Shown: positions 25,125-33,382, counted from the first letter of the stretch. The stretch: 64,000 bases of DNA from an uncultured Clostridium sp. (GCA_937927335.1 CALBDU010000004.1:124001-188000), one strand, 5' to 3'. Notes: generated by a model not told the origin, from the letters alone. Numbers and translations are program-made.

Positions 25125-26561
25125 ATGGAAAAGTTTACTGTAAGGTTTAAGGATGAAGAAGAAGCAAAGTACATTACAATTGCAAATCATATAAGAAAGC
25201 TGATTGACGAAAATAAAGTGATGGATGGTGAAAAGCTTCCATCTATCAGAGCATTGTCAGCTTTTCTAAACGTAAACAGCGTAACAGTGGTTTCCGCATA
25301 TAAGAAGCTTGAAAGCGAAGGCTATGCAATGCAAAGATTAGGAAGCGGCACCTACGCAAAAATGAAGGATTCCACCAGAAGCATTAAAAAGGAATACAGC
25401 AGCAGCTTCAAGAGAATGCCTAAGGAGCTTATGGAAAGGTGTATAGATTTTACCGGCGAGGCTTTAAGCACAGAATTTTTTCCAATAGCTAATTTTAAAA
25501 GCGTTTTAAATGAGGTGCTGGACCGGGATGGTGCAGAGGCTCTGGTGATACAGGAGGCCTTGGGATATGAGGGCTTAAGGGAGACCATAAGCAGTATTTT
25601 CTGGAATGGAAAAATTGAAAGTGATGATGTTCTAATTGTGTCTGGAGCTCAACAGGGAATAGACATAATATCAAAGGCACTGATAAACAGCAATGATTAC
25701 GTGCTGGTTGAAAAGCCCACCTACAGCGGAGCACTGTCAGTATTTAAATCCAGAAGGGCCAATATCCTGGATATCCCTATATCTAAGGGCGGCGTAGATG
25801 TGGAAAAATTAGAAAAGCTGCTGATGAAAAACAATATAAGATGTTTTTATGTTATGAGCTATTTTCAGAATCCCTCTGGCATGAGCTACAGCCTGGAGGC
25901 AAAAAAGAAAATATTAAGGCTGGCTGAGATATACGATTTTTTTATAATTGAGGATGATTACTTGTCAGAGCTTATATTTGACAGCAAAATAGAATACCAT
26001 ACCTTCAAAAGCCTGGACAAAAATGACAGGGTCATTTATATAAAAAGCTTCTCAAAAATATTTCTTCCAGGAATAAGGCTTGGATATCTTGTTGCACCGT
26101 CAAAATACAAGGAGCCTGTAGAAAATTCAAAATACAATACAGACATATCCACCTCCAGCATTATGCAAAGGGCATTGGAATTGTATATAAATAAAGGTTT
26201 ATGGAAAGACTATATCAATAATCTTATTTTAGCATACAAAAAAAGGTATATTTCCATGGAAAATTGCATTAATGATAAGCTTAAGGGAAAAATTGAGTTT
26301 ATACCGCCAGGGGGCGGTTTGAACTTTTATTTGAAAATTTCAGACAGTATTAAGCTGGATTCAGCTCAACTTTACAGAAAAGCTAAATCAAAAGGTGTTT
26401 TAATAGCTCCAGGTGTATTGTTTTATAAAAATCCCGAGGATGGCAAGAAATATTTCAGAATAAGCTTTTCTAATACTGATGAAGATCAGATAAAGAAGGG
26501 TATAAATATATTATCCAGTTTATTAGCAGAATATCAGGAGGAAAAATGGGAAAAGGTTTGA
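25125..26561 (+). CDS. MocR-type (GntR/aminotransferase) transcriptional regulator
   Basis: A 478-residue fusion of an N-terminal GntR winged helix (SIRALSAFLNVNSVTVVSAYKKLE, ~45-70) and a class I aminotransferase-like domain. The PLP lysine lies in KSFSKIFLPGIRLGY near residue 308; PTYSGALSVF and the IIEDDYLSEL segment support PLP binding. MocR proteins such as PdxR and GabR sense PLP or amino-acid adducts and control neighbouring metabolic genes. No obvious target lies beside it. The stop overlaps the start of the HEAT-repeat gene by 16 bases, so they are coupled. Confidence 0.9.
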   Translation: MEKFTVRFKDEEEAKYITIANHIRKLIDENKVMDGEKLPSIRALSAFLNVNSVTVVSAYKKLESEGYAMQRLGSGTYAKMKDSTRSIKKEYSSSFKRMPKELMERCIDFTGEALSTEFFPIANFKSVLNEVLDRDGAEALVIQEALGYEGLRETISSIFWNGKIESDDVLIVSGAQQGIDIISKALINSNDYVLVEKPTYSGALSVFKSRRANILDIPISKGGVDVEKLEKLLMKNNIRCFYVMSYFQNPSGMSYSLEAKKKILRLAEIYDFFIIEDDYLSELIFDSKIEYHTFKSLDKNDRVIYIKSFSKIFLPGIRLGYLVAPSKYKEPVENSKYNTDISTSSIMQRALELYINKGLWKDYINNLILAYKKRYISMENCINDKLKGKIEFIPPGGGLNFYLKISDSIKLDSAQLYRKAKSKGVLIAPGVLFYKNPEDGKKYFRISFSNTDEDQIKKGINILSSLLAEYQEEKWEKV

Positions 26562-27205
26562 TTAATGTCCAGTGGGACAATATAAGCTCTCTCAAGGATG
26601 AGGATATAAGCTATTACCTTTATCTTGAGGGGAAAAGCCCTGAGGCTGTAGCCATAATTCGAAATATCAGTACTGATACTGCAAAAGCCCATATTTTAAA
26701 TGGGAAAATAAAATATGGCATAATTGCCAGGTGTAAGGATATTCCAGAGCTCTTCAAAACCTTAATGGCATCTTCCAAGGAGGATAAAGCAGGCATATTG
26801 AATTATCTTGAGGATGAGCTAAAGGATGAACTGGCTGGATACATTGCTGAGAATTATGCTGACATGCTTCCTAAGGAAAAGGAAACAGCAGTATGGACCC
26901 TTGGAGAATTAAAGCGGCGGGAAGGCTATAGAATACTGGCAAGGGCATCAGTGCATAAGTTTATAAATATAAGACGGATGGCAGTATCGGCAATGGGGAA
27001 GATAAATGATGCCTATTTTGAGGAAGCCTTGATGAAGGCTCTAGAGGATTCCAATCCTCAGGTGGTATTCTATGCTGTTAAAGCACTGCAGAAGCTGGAC
27101 AGTATAAGGGCTATGGAGAGGATTAAAAGTCTGTATGAAAATTCCGATAAGGATTATTTAAGGCAGGCTGCAGAAAAGTGGCTTGAATCCCGGCAGGGCG
27201 CATAA
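26546..27205 (+). CDS. HEAT-repeat domain protein
   Basis: A 219-residue soluble helical protein. The second half reads as HEAT/PBS-lyase-type repeats (TAVWTLGELKRREGYRILARA, MAVSAMGKINDAYFEEALMKAL, VVFYAVKALQKLDS). Such repeats scaffold protein interactions. No enzymatic motif is seen. CAGGAGG precedes ATG 26546. It overlaps the MocR gene and is 9 bases before the YigZ-family gene, so it probably sits in a three-gene unit. Confidence 0.8.
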   Translation: MGKGLINVQWDNISSLKDEDISYYLYLEGKSPEAVAIIRNISTDTAKAHILNGKIKYGIIARCKDIPELFKTLMASSKEDKAGILNYLEDELKDELAGYIAENYADMLPKEKETAVWTLGELKRREGYRILARASVHKFINIRRMAVSAMGKINDAYFEEALMKALEDSNPQVVFYAVKALQKLDSIRAMERIKSLYENSDKDYLRQAAEKWLESRQGA

Positions 27206-27214
27206 GGAGGAAAC

Positions 27215-27856
27215 ATGGGGTACTTTACATTAAAGAATGAAGCTAAGGCTGAATTTGAAGAAAAGAAATCTATTTTTATTGGACATGCTTTAAGAGTATA
27301 TAATGAAGACGAAGCTAGAGGTTTTATTAACAGGATTAAAGCTGAACACAAGGAAGCAAGGCATAATGTATATGCATATGTCCTTGGTGAAAACTTAGGA
27401 ATCCAAAGGTATAGCGACGATGGAGAGCCTCAGGGCACAGGAGGTCTTCCTGTGCTGGATGTAATTAAAAAGAATGGCATAACAGATGCGGTGCTGGTGG
27501 TGACCAGATATTTTGGCGGAGTGCTGCTTGGCAAAGGCGGATTGGTCAGGGCATATTCAAGGGCTGCAGCTATGGCTGTGAAGGAAGCTGAGATAGTGGA
27601 AAGGGCAATGGCAGCACCACTGAAGATAACCTTGGACTATGATTCCTTGGGCAAGCTGCAGTATTTGTTTGAACAAAGCGGATGGTTTATCGAAGAAACC
27701 ATTTATACGAACAAGGTTGAAATTACCATGTTTTGCGAGCTGCCTCAGATTGAGCCTGTAACAGAAAAAATAAATGATGTTTTAAATGGAAGATGTGTAA
27801 TCAGTGAAGGAGATTCAGATTATTATTTCAAGGGAGAAGGCAGACTCAGCAAATAA
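27215..27856 (+). CDS. YigZ/IMPACT-family protein
   Basis: A 213-residue UPF0029 protein. The N-terminal IMPACT domain has the family signature (DGEPQGTGGLPVLDVI, VVTRYFGGVLLGKGGLVRAY) and a DUF1949 domain follows from about residue 135. The bacterial function is not settled; eukaryotic IMPACT binds the GCN1 translation-control protein. Full length for the family. GGAGGAAAC precedes the ATG. Confidence 0.92.
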   Translation: MGYFTLKNEAKAEFEEKKSIFIGHALRVYNEDEARGFINRIKAEHKEARHNVYAYVLGENLGIQRYSDDGEPQGTGGLPVLDVIKKNGITDAVLVVTRYFGGVLLGKGGLVRAYSRAAAMAVKEAEIVERAMAAPLKITLDYDSLGKLQYLFEQSGWFIEETIYTNKVEITMFCELPQIEPVTEKINDVLNGRCVISEGDSDYYFKGEGRLSK

Positions 27857-27950
27857 ATTTGAAATGCACTACAGATTTGTGATATACTGTTTAAGGTTTT
27901 TTATATAATAAAAATTATTTTAATTAAGATATATTAAGGAGGAAGAATAG

Positions 27951-28691
27951 ATGTCAGGGCATTCAAAGTGGCATAATATTCAAGCTAAGAAAAGTAAGGT
28001 AGACGCAAAAAGAGGAAAGATATTCACAAAGATTGGTAAGGAAATAGCAATAGCAGCTAAAAATGGAGGCTCCAACCTGGATACAAACGGCAAGCTGAGA
28101 GACGTTGTTGCAAAAGCTAAGGCAAACAATATGCCTATGGATACAATAACAAGAGCTATTAAAAAAGGTGCAGGAGAAATGGATGGCGTAAACTACGAGG
28201 AAGTAGTTTATGAAGGCTACGGCCCATCCGGCATAGCTGTAATTGTAAACGCATTAACAGATAACAAAAACAGGACTGCAGGAAATGTGAGACATGCTTT
28301 TGATAAACATGGCGGAAATATGGGCTCTACAGGCTGTGTATCCTTTATGTTCCAGAGAAAAGGCCAGATAGTCATTGAAAGAAATGAAGACCTGGATGAG
28401 GATGAAGTAATGATGATGGCTTTAGATGCAGGTGCAGAGGATTTCGAAGCAACAGAAGAGGTATTTGAAATAACCACAAATCCCGATGATTTTGGAACAG
28501 TAAGGGAAGCACTTGAAAAGGAAGGTATGGAATTCCTTTCCGCAGAAATAACTATGATTCCTGACACTACTGCAGCAATAGATATGGCAACTGCTGAGAA
28601 ATTCCAGAAGATGGTTGACATGCTTGAGGATGATGATGACGTGCAGGACGTCTACCACAATGCAGAGTTCCCTGAGGAATGGGAAGACTAA
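27951..28691 (+). CDS. yebC: YebC/PmpR-family protein
   Basis: A 246-residue member of the YebC/TACO1 family, with the unmistakable start MSGHSKWHNIQAKKSKVDAK and the internal YEGYGPSGIAV and NKNRTAGNVRHAF segments. Members were annotated as transcription regulators; recent work ties the family to ribosomes translating difficult (polyproline) sequences. AAGGAGG precedes ATG 27951. It is a single gene ended by a bidirectional terminator. Confidence 0.95.
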   Translation: MSGHSKWHNIQAKKSKVDAKRGKIFTKIGKEIAIAAKNGGSNLDTNGKLRDVVAKAKANNMPMDTITRAIKKGAGEMDGVNYEEVVYEGYGPSGIAVIVNALTDNKNRTAGNVRHAFDKHGGNMGSTGCVSFMFQRKGQIVIERNEDLDEDEVMMMALDAGAEDFEATEEVFEITTNPDDFGTVREALEKEGMEFLSAEITMIPDTTAAIDMATAEKFQKMVDMLEDDDDVQDVYHNAEFPEEWED

Positions 28692-28711
28692 GTCACTTAG
28701 AGTAACATATG

Positions 28712-28762
28712 AAAAAAAACACCTTTTTATATTGATAAATTCAATATGAAGAGGTGTTTTTG
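28712..28762 (+). terminator. Terminator between yebC and the convergent DUF5698 gene
   Basis: AAAACACCT and AGGTGTTTTT enclose an inner TATTG/CAATA stem. A-run and T-run arms suggest it works on both strands; yebC comes from the left and the minus-strand membrane-protein gene from the right. Confidence 0.8.
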
Positions 28763-28832
28763 TGTCTGAATAAATCTAATTGAAACAATTTAGTGTTCGA
28801 CAGTTTCTTTATCCGTGGCACTTATGCCAAGC

Positions 28833-29315
28833 TTAATCCAGGTTCATTGGTGCATAAACATTGTATTTAAAAGCTGGATATATGGCTTCATTCACTATTT
28901 TGCTTTCTTCCCTGTTGGCGCAGTACGCCTTTATGGAAAGTGTCTTTATCATCATCTTATCATAGACAACGCTGGTTTTTGTGGCAATGTTCGCACTTCT
29001 CAAAATATCCGCAAACTCTTTGCCGCTGTTCATGTTGTCTGCTGTGATATCAAAGATGTAAAGCTTCTCCTTCTCAGATTTTTTAACGACAAGCCCTGGA
29101 ATCAGGGTGCCAATAAATGTTGCGGCACATATCGCCATGATACTGAGTATGCCATCAGACTTTGCCATTCTCACAAGAGCAATCATGTATATAGTTGTCG
29201 ACAGCGCTGCCAGCAAGCTCGAAAAGAAGAATTTTTCACGGGATAGATATATATTCTTCATTGTGCCCAAAGTGTTGTCGAGTAGTTTCAGTAAGAATAC
29301 TATTAAAATTTCCAT
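28833..29315 (-). CDS. DUF5698/UPF0316-like membrane protein
   Basis: A 160-residue protein. Two or three N-terminal hydrophobic helices start with LLDNTLGTMKNIYLSREKFFFSS, like the LxxTLGTxR start of UPF0316/DUF5698 proteins. A soluble C-terminal half (LYIFDITADNMNSGKEFADILRSANI) resembles the DUF2179-type ligand or interaction domain. Function is unknown. AGGAGG precedes the ATG. The 130-base leader has a promoter, a possible pseudoknot and a terminator hairpin, which suggests regulated premature termination. Confidence 0.75.
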   Translation of the reverse strand: MEILIVFLLKLLDNTLGTMKNIYLSREKFFFSSLLAALSTTIYMIALVRMAKSDGILSIMAICAATFIGTLIPGLVVKKSEKEKLYIFDITADNMNSGKEFADILRSANIATKTSVVYDKMMIKTLSIKAYCANREESKIVNEAIYPAFKYNVYAPMNLD

Positions 29316-29340
29316 TTTACCTCCTAATTTCTATTTTTCA

Positions 29341-29380
29341 TAAAAAATAAAAAACTCTTGCAATATAAATCACAAGAGCC
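29341..29380 (-). terminator. Leader terminator upstream of the DUF5698 gene
   Basis: On the minus strand CTCTTG and CAAGAG pair and are followed by TTTTTTATTTTTT. The hairpin lies 26 bases upstream of the coding start and inside the predicted leader, so it probably attenuates this gene. Confidence 0.65.
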
Positions 29381-29394
29381 AAATAATATCTTAA

Positions 29395-29429
29395 TTTATG
29401 GATAAAATTGTTTTGCGCCATAAAGCGCA
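29395..29429 (-). promoter_or_regulatory. Possible pseudoknot leader RNA of the DUF5698 gene
   Basis: On the minus strand TGCGC-TTTATG-GCGCA (29429-29414) forms a 5-bp hairpin. Its 6-base loop is exactly complementary to CATAAA at 29400-29395. GCAT-AAGA-ATGC just upstream gives another small stem. Together with the terminator that follows, this looks like a compact regulatory RNA. I do not recognise a named riboswitch class. Confidence 0.45.
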
Positions 29430-29447
29430 TTCTTATGCAACTTTATT

Positions 29448-29477
29448 AGTATATCATAAAAACATGTAGATTGTCCA
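29448..29477 (-). promoter_or_regulatory. Sigma-A-type promoter for the DUF5698 leader
   Basis: Minus strand TGGACA (29477-29472), 18-base spacer, TATACT (29453-29448). It places transcription start a few bases before the possible pseudoknot. Confidence 0.6.
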
Positions 29478-29550
29478 CATATTAATAGTTGAGTTTTCGT
29501 TTTTTTATCCACATGTAAGTAAAATACAGTGGGAGCCCCAATATGTCATT

Positions 29551-29597
29551 GGAGCAAACTTTTAGGGGGTAATAATTTGTTTGAATCTTAACAATAA
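29551..29597 (+). repeat. Duplicated hutP 5' end, copy 1
   Basis: A 47-bp segment near-identical to 31225-31272, which holds the hutP leader, its AGGGGG ribosome binding site and first codons. The copies differ only by single-T indels. In this copy the short frame runs into a stop after four codons, so it is not functional as hutP. Confidence 0.85.
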
Positions 29598-30778
29598 AAT
29601 ACAGTAAAATTTTTTCCGCCTTTTTTTGCTCTGTATAGAGCAATATCTGCCTCTTTATAGATTTTTTCAAAATCATCTTTGTAATTTACATATGTAACAC
29701 CGATACTTGCTGAAAAATTTGGAACTTCTTTGCTTTCAGTAATGAATTTATTTAAATTAAGGTTGAATGTTCCTATTTTTTGGTGAATTAAATTATTGTC
29801 GTTTTTTATATCTGCTAATAATACCATGAATTCATCTCCCCCAAGCCTTCCCATTATATCACTGCCTCTAAAACTTGTTTTAAGGGCGGAAGAAAGAATT
29901 TTAATTGCACTATCTCCAACATCATGTCCAAAGTTATCATTTATCATTTTAAAGTCATCTATATCCATAATCAGCAAAGCGCTGGTCTGATCGAAAGCAT
30001 TAATATGATGTTCCACTTGTTTCTGAAATGAATTGCGATTTAAAAGACCGGTGAGCAGATCAATTTCAGAAAGTCTTTTGTATTCTTCCATAAATTTTAC
30101 TTTTTCGCACATAATTTTTTCTGATTGAAGCAGCTCATATTTTTCTACTGTGTTATGTAAAGTATGATACATAACATATAATACTAAGGCAAATAGGATG
30201 TAGCCTATTAAAATTTCCATCTGAGAATAGAAAGATCGTTTATAATACATTGTTGGATATGTACACATCAAAACAATAAGGAAAGAAAATACAACTGCTA
30301 ATAATAAATATGTACGCCACTCTTGAACAATATTTTCAGCAAAATACTGGAAGGGTTTTCGTATAAATTTTATCTCAATAAATATGATCAGAGTAAAAGC
30401 AATAGCTCTAAGCAGCAAATAAATCCAATCTGATTTTACATAAAGCTGCATAACAAGAATGGTACATGCCATACTTATTCCCTGGTATATAATAAATTGG
30501 GTAAAGAAGTTAAAAAGCGCCACTATTAATGTGTCACTGGAATTAATGATTATAGCTGTTCCAACAAAAATTAAGATAATAGGAGTATATAGTTTCTCAA
30601 CCAGTGTTACCTCATTATTTCCATACAAAAATGTTATAATGCAAAAGCCTGCAAGTAAAATAATAATAGATATAATTATTCGAAATATAGCATTTTTTTT
30701 AAAGGCTGCAATTGACATATTCATGCCAATAATTCCAACAGCAGTTTCAAGGCAACGTAAAAAAAACGATAAGCTCAT
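29588..30778 (-). CDS. Membrane-bound diguanylate cyclase (GGDEF)
   Basis: A 396-residue protein. The N-terminal ~215 residues form about 6-7 membrane helices; a short coiled segment leads into a GGDEF domain with an intact GRLGGDEF active site (~308-315). An inhibitory I-site RxxD (RGSD) sits five residues before GGDEF. It should make c-di-GMP from two GTP and be product-inhibited. The start at 30778 follows GTGAGG; GTG 30790 lies within that site. The 5' leader carries a c-di-GMP-I riboswitch and a terminator, a second feedback layer. The signal sensed by the membrane domain is unknown. Confidence 0.92.
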   Translation of the reverse strand: MSLSFFLRCLETAVGIIGMNMSIAAFKKNAIFRIIISIIILLAGFCIITFLYGNNEVTLVEKLYTPIILIFVGTAIIINSSDTLIVALFNFFTQFIIYQGISMACTILVMQLYVKSDWIYLLLRAIAFTLIIFIEIKFIRKPFQYFAENIVQEWRTYLLLAVVFSFLIVLMCTYPTMYYKRSFYSQMEILIGYILFALVLYVMYHTLHNTVEKYELLQSEKIMCEKVKFMEEYKRLSEIDLLTGLLNRNSFQKQVEHHINAFDQTSALLIMDIDDFKMINDNFGHDVGDSAIKILSSALKTSFRGSDIMGRLGGDEFMVLLADIKNDNNLIHQKIGTFNLNLNKFITESKEVPNFSASIGVTYVNYKDDFEKIYKEADIALYRAKKGGKNFTVFYC

Positions 30779-30900
30779 AATATACCTCACTCTTTAATAA
30801 AAATTATGCATACTTGAAATAATAATTTTGTACTTATCTTCTGTAATCATTTGGTATTAATTGTTATGCGGAGAATTGCAAATTATTTGTTGAAAACTTC

Positions 30901-30942
30901 AAATTAAAAAGCCATAACTCCAATGTATAGTAGTTATAGCTT
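30901..30942 (-). terminator. Terminator of the c-di-GMP riboswitch expression platform
   Basis: On the minus strand AAGCTATAACT and AGTTATGGCTT pair (one G-T) around 12 bases, followed by TTTTTAATTT. It lies between the c-di-GMP-I aptamer and the GGDEF gene, where a riboswitch-controlled terminator is expected. Confidence 0.85.
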
Positions 30943-30962
30943 CAATACAACTTAAGTATCAA

Positions 30963-31060
30963 CATTGGCAACCCGACTATCATAGTCTATCATTTTACAT
31001 TTAAACCTTAGACTCGTGGCTTTGCGTCTTCAATTTTCATTGAGTTTGCTATTTTCAATT
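30963..31060 (-). ncRNA. Cyclic di-GMP-I (GEMM) riboswitch
   Basis: Read on the minus strand, the leader contains the conserved GEMM-I parts in order: AGCAAACTCAATGAAAATTG, then GACGCAAAGCCACGAGTCTAAGG, then a variable stem and the 3' GTCGGGTTGCC. These are the tetraloop/receptor-containing P2 arm, the invariant GACGCAAAGCC and CTAAGG segments, and the closing strand of the class I c-di-GMP aptamer. A terminator follows, and a minus-strand promoter lies upstream. The regulated gene is a diguanylate cyclase. Whether ligand turns expression off or on needs the competing structures to be worked out. Confidence 0.92.
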
Positions 31061-31100
31061 ATATAATCATAATAAGTTCCATAATATTCAATTTATTATA

Positions 31101-31130
31101 ATTATATCAAAGCAGGTATGAAATAGTCAA
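31101..31130 (-). promoter_or_regulatory. Sigma-A-type promoter for the riboswitch-GGDEF transcript
   Basis: Minus strand TTGACT (31130-31125), 18-base spacer, TATAAT (31106-31101). Transcription would start about 30 bases before the c-di-GMP aptamer. Confidence 0.75.
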
Positions 31131-31187
31131 TTTAATTCCTATCATAATTATGATGTACTGGTGGGGAATTAGAGGGCTTCACCATTA

Positions 31188-31217
31188 TTGACATCAGAGC
31201 CTGAAATGTGTTAAATT
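31188..31217 (+). promoter_or_regulatory. Probable hut operon promoter
   Basis: TTGACA (31188-31193), an 18-base spacer and TTAAAT (31212-31217) put the start of transcription near 31224. That is where the segment shared with 29551-29597 begins. Confidence 0.6.
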
Positions 31218-31224
31218 AACCATG

Positions 31225-31272
31225 GAGCAAACTTTTTAGGGGGTAATAATTTGTTTGAATCTTTAACAATAG
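31225..31272 (+). repeat. Duplicated hutP 5' end, copy 2 (functional)
   Basis: The intact counterpart of 29551-29597, containing the AGGGGG ribosome binding site and TTG start of hutP. The two direct copies bracket the whole GGDEF-riboswitch unit. Confidence 0.85.
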
Positions 31273-31694
31273 GGAAAACAGCATTATTACTTTGCATGGC
31301 ATCAGAAAGCGATGAAGAGATAATTAGAGAATCAGCTGCAAGACATGGTTTCAAGGTGCTGAAGGGTAAAGTAGGCTCAATGGATTCTTCAAAGATATTT
31401 GCTGCAATAGAAACTGCAGGAAAAAAAGAAGGCTTTATAAAGCAGGTTTACAGGGAGGAACATGCCTTATACCACTGCGTCCTGGAAGCCTATGCAGGCA
31501 TATGCAGAGGCCAGGTTGGCCTTGGGAATGTGCTTCGTACAGCAGGACTGGTATTTACCATAGTTAAAGGTCCCAGGATCATAGGGGATAATGAAGACGG
31601 CCAGTGGCTGGCTGTTGCTTTGTATGGAAACATGGGAGCTCCTATAAAGGGCTTTGAGCATGAAGTAATGGGAATGGGTATTAATCCTGTTTAA
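31251..31694 (+). CDS. hutP: Hut operon antiterminator HutP
   Basis: A 147-residue RNA-binding protein starting at TTG 31251 behind AGGGGG. In Bacillus, HutP with histidine and Mg2+ binds UAG-rich RNA and disrupts a terminator before the structural genes. Family features seen are SDEEIIRESAARHGFKV near the N-terminus, the EEHALYHCVLEAY helix and GPRIIGDNEDGQWLAVALYG. A matching binding site and terminator lie between hutP and hutH. Confidence 0.93.
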   Translation: MFESLTIGKTALLLCMASESDEEIIRESAARHGFKVLKGKVGSMDSSKIFAAIETAGKKEGFIKQVYREEHALYHCVLEAYAGICRGQVGLGNVLRTAGLVFTIVKGPRIIGDNEDGQWLAVALYGNMGAPIKGFEHEVMGMGINPV

Positions 31695-31733
31695 ATTAAA
31701 TATATATTTAGTATGGTATTTGTGTTTGACCCA

Positions 31734-31750
31734 TAGTTATTAGCTGTTAG
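31734..31750 (+). promoter_or_regulatory. HutP RNA-binding site (three UAG triplets)
   Basis: TAG occurs at 31734-31736, 31741-31743 and 31748-31750, each separated by exactly four bases. This is the spacing recognised by one face of the HutP hexamer in Bacillus subtilis. The site abuts the terminator stem, as expected for antitermination. Confidence 0.8.
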
Positions 31751-31754
31751 GGGG

Positions 31755-31791
31755 CAAAACTCAATGGTTTATTGAGTTTTGTCCTTTTTTA
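31755..31791 (+). terminator. HutP-controlled terminator in the hutP-hutH leader
   Basis: CAAAACTCAAT (31755-31765) pairs perfectly with ATTGAGTTTTG (31771-31781) around 5 bases and is followed by TCCTTTTTT. Without HutP-histidine, transcription of hutHU-ftcD-hutI-fchA should stop here. Confidence 0.85.
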
Positions 31792-31855
31792 TATTTAAAT
31801 ATAACTTTAATAAAAAAGCATCTAAAAAAATATTAAAATGTGAGGGGATTGTTCA

Positions 31856-33382
31856 ATGGACACTATTTTTATCAATGGTCAGGATTTAACCTTGCAACAG
31901 GTTGTGAAGGCAGCCAGGGAAAATTATACTGTGAAACTGGAGGATTCAGCTAAGGAAAGGGTAAATGCATCAAGAGCCATAGTAGACGGCATTATCAGGG
32001 ACGATATAGTGGAATACGGGATTACTACAGGCTTTGGCATATTTTCAAAGGTAAAAATTTCAAACGGTGACTGTAAAGCCTTGCAGAAGAACCTGATTCT
32101 ATCTCATGCCTGCGGTGCCGGCAAAAACCTTGATACTGATGCAGTGAGAGCCATTATGCTTCTTAGGGCAAATGCTCTGGCCAACGGATTTTCAGGCTTA
32201 AGATTAAGCACTCTGGAAACCCTTATTGAAATGCTGAATAAAGGTGTACATCCTATAATACCGGAAAAAGGTTCCCTGGGAGCCTCTGGGGATCTGGTTC
32301 CTTTAGCCCACATGGTGCTTCCTATGATCGGGGAAGGTATGGCGGAGTATAAGGGGAAAGTTATGCCGGGAGCTGAAGCTATGAGACTTGCAGAAATACC
32401 GGTGGTGGAGCTGGTGGAAAAGGAAGGCCTTGCTTTGATAAATGGAACACCTGCTATGACAGGCATAGGTGCTCTTGCAGTATATGACGGCATTGAGCTT
32501 GTTAAAATCAGCGATATAGCTTCTGCCTTGACGTTGGAAGCACTAAGGGGAATTACAGATGCTTATGATCCCAGGATTCACCGCATCAGACCTCACAAGG
32601 GACAACTGATCACTGCTGAAAATATGCTTGAACTCACTCAGGGAAGCACTTATGTTACAAGACAGGGTGAGCTCAGGATACAGGATGCCTATTCATTAAG
32701 ATGCATTCCTCAGGTTCATGGTGCCAGCAAGGATGCCTTAAGATACGTGGAGGATAAGGTGCTGCTTGAAATAAATTCTGTTACAGACAATCCTATAGTT
32801 CTTGAAACTGGAGAGATAATATCCGGTGGTAATTTCCATGGACAGCCCATGGCATTGAGCTTTGATTTTCTTGGAATAGCCCTGGCTGAGTTGGCCAATA
32901 TATCTGAAAGAAGGCTGGAGAGGCTTATAAATAACCAGTTGAATGATCTTCCTGCCTTCCTGGTAAAGAAGGGTGGACTGAATTCCGGATTCATGATTAC
33001 TCAGTATGCAGCAGCAGCACTGGTTTCTGAAAACAAGGTGCTGGCACATCCGGCATCAGTAGATTCAATACCTTCTTCTGCAAACCAGGAGGACCATGTA
33101 AGCATGGGCACCATAGCGGCAAGGAAGAGCAGGGACATACTAGAAAATACAAAACGTGTATTGGCTACAGAAATGATGGCAGCCTGTCAGGCTATTGATT
33201 TCAGGGAAAATGCCTATAAGCTTGGAAGGGGAACCGAAGCTGCCTATAAAACTATTCGTGAAGCTGTAAGCTTTATCGAAGAGGATAAGATTATGTATGA
33301 TGACCTGGAGAGGGTTACAGAGCTTATAACAAGCTCAAGGCTTTTAGAAGCTGTTGAAAAAGAGGTAACACTTAAATATTGA
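31856..33382 (+). CDS. hutH: Histidine ammonia-lyase
   Basis: A 508-residue enzyme converting L-histidine to trans-urocanate and ammonia, the first step of the hut pathway. The Ala-Ser-Gly that cyclises to the MIO cofactor is at 143-145 in GSLGASGDLVPLAH. TGFGIFSK, NGTPAMTG and NPIVLETGEIISGGNFHGQ also match the family. TGAGGGGATTGTTCA precedes the ATG. Full family length. Confidence 0.97.
   Translation: MDTIFINGQDLTLQQVVKAARENYTVKLEDSAKERVNASRAIVDGIIRDDIVEYGITTGFGIFSKVKISNGDCKALQKNLILSHACGAGKNLDTDAVRAIMLLRANALANGFSGLRLSTLETLIEMLNKGVHPIIPEKGSLGASGDLVPLAHMVLPMIGEGMAEYKGKVMPGAEAMRLAEIPVVELVEKEGLALINGTPAMTGIGALAVYDGIELVKISDIASALTLEALRGITDAYDPRIHRIRPHKGQLITAENMLELTQGSTYVTRQGELRIQDAYSLRCIPQVHGASKDALRYVEDKVLLEINSVTDNPIVLETGEIISGGNFHGQPMALSFDFLGIALAELANISERRLERLINNQLNDLPAFLVKKGGLNSGFMITQYAAAALVSENKVLAHPASVDSIPSSANQEDHVSMGTIAARKSRDILENTKRVLATEMMAACQAIDFRENAYKLGRGTEAAYKTIREAVSFIEEDKIMYDDLERVTELITSSRLLEAVEKEVTLKY

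Noticed and set aside
28815..29246. 143-codon + strand open frame
   Set aside because: It lies antisense to the DUF5698-type gene, lacks a ribosome binding site and reads as low-complexity non-protein sequence.
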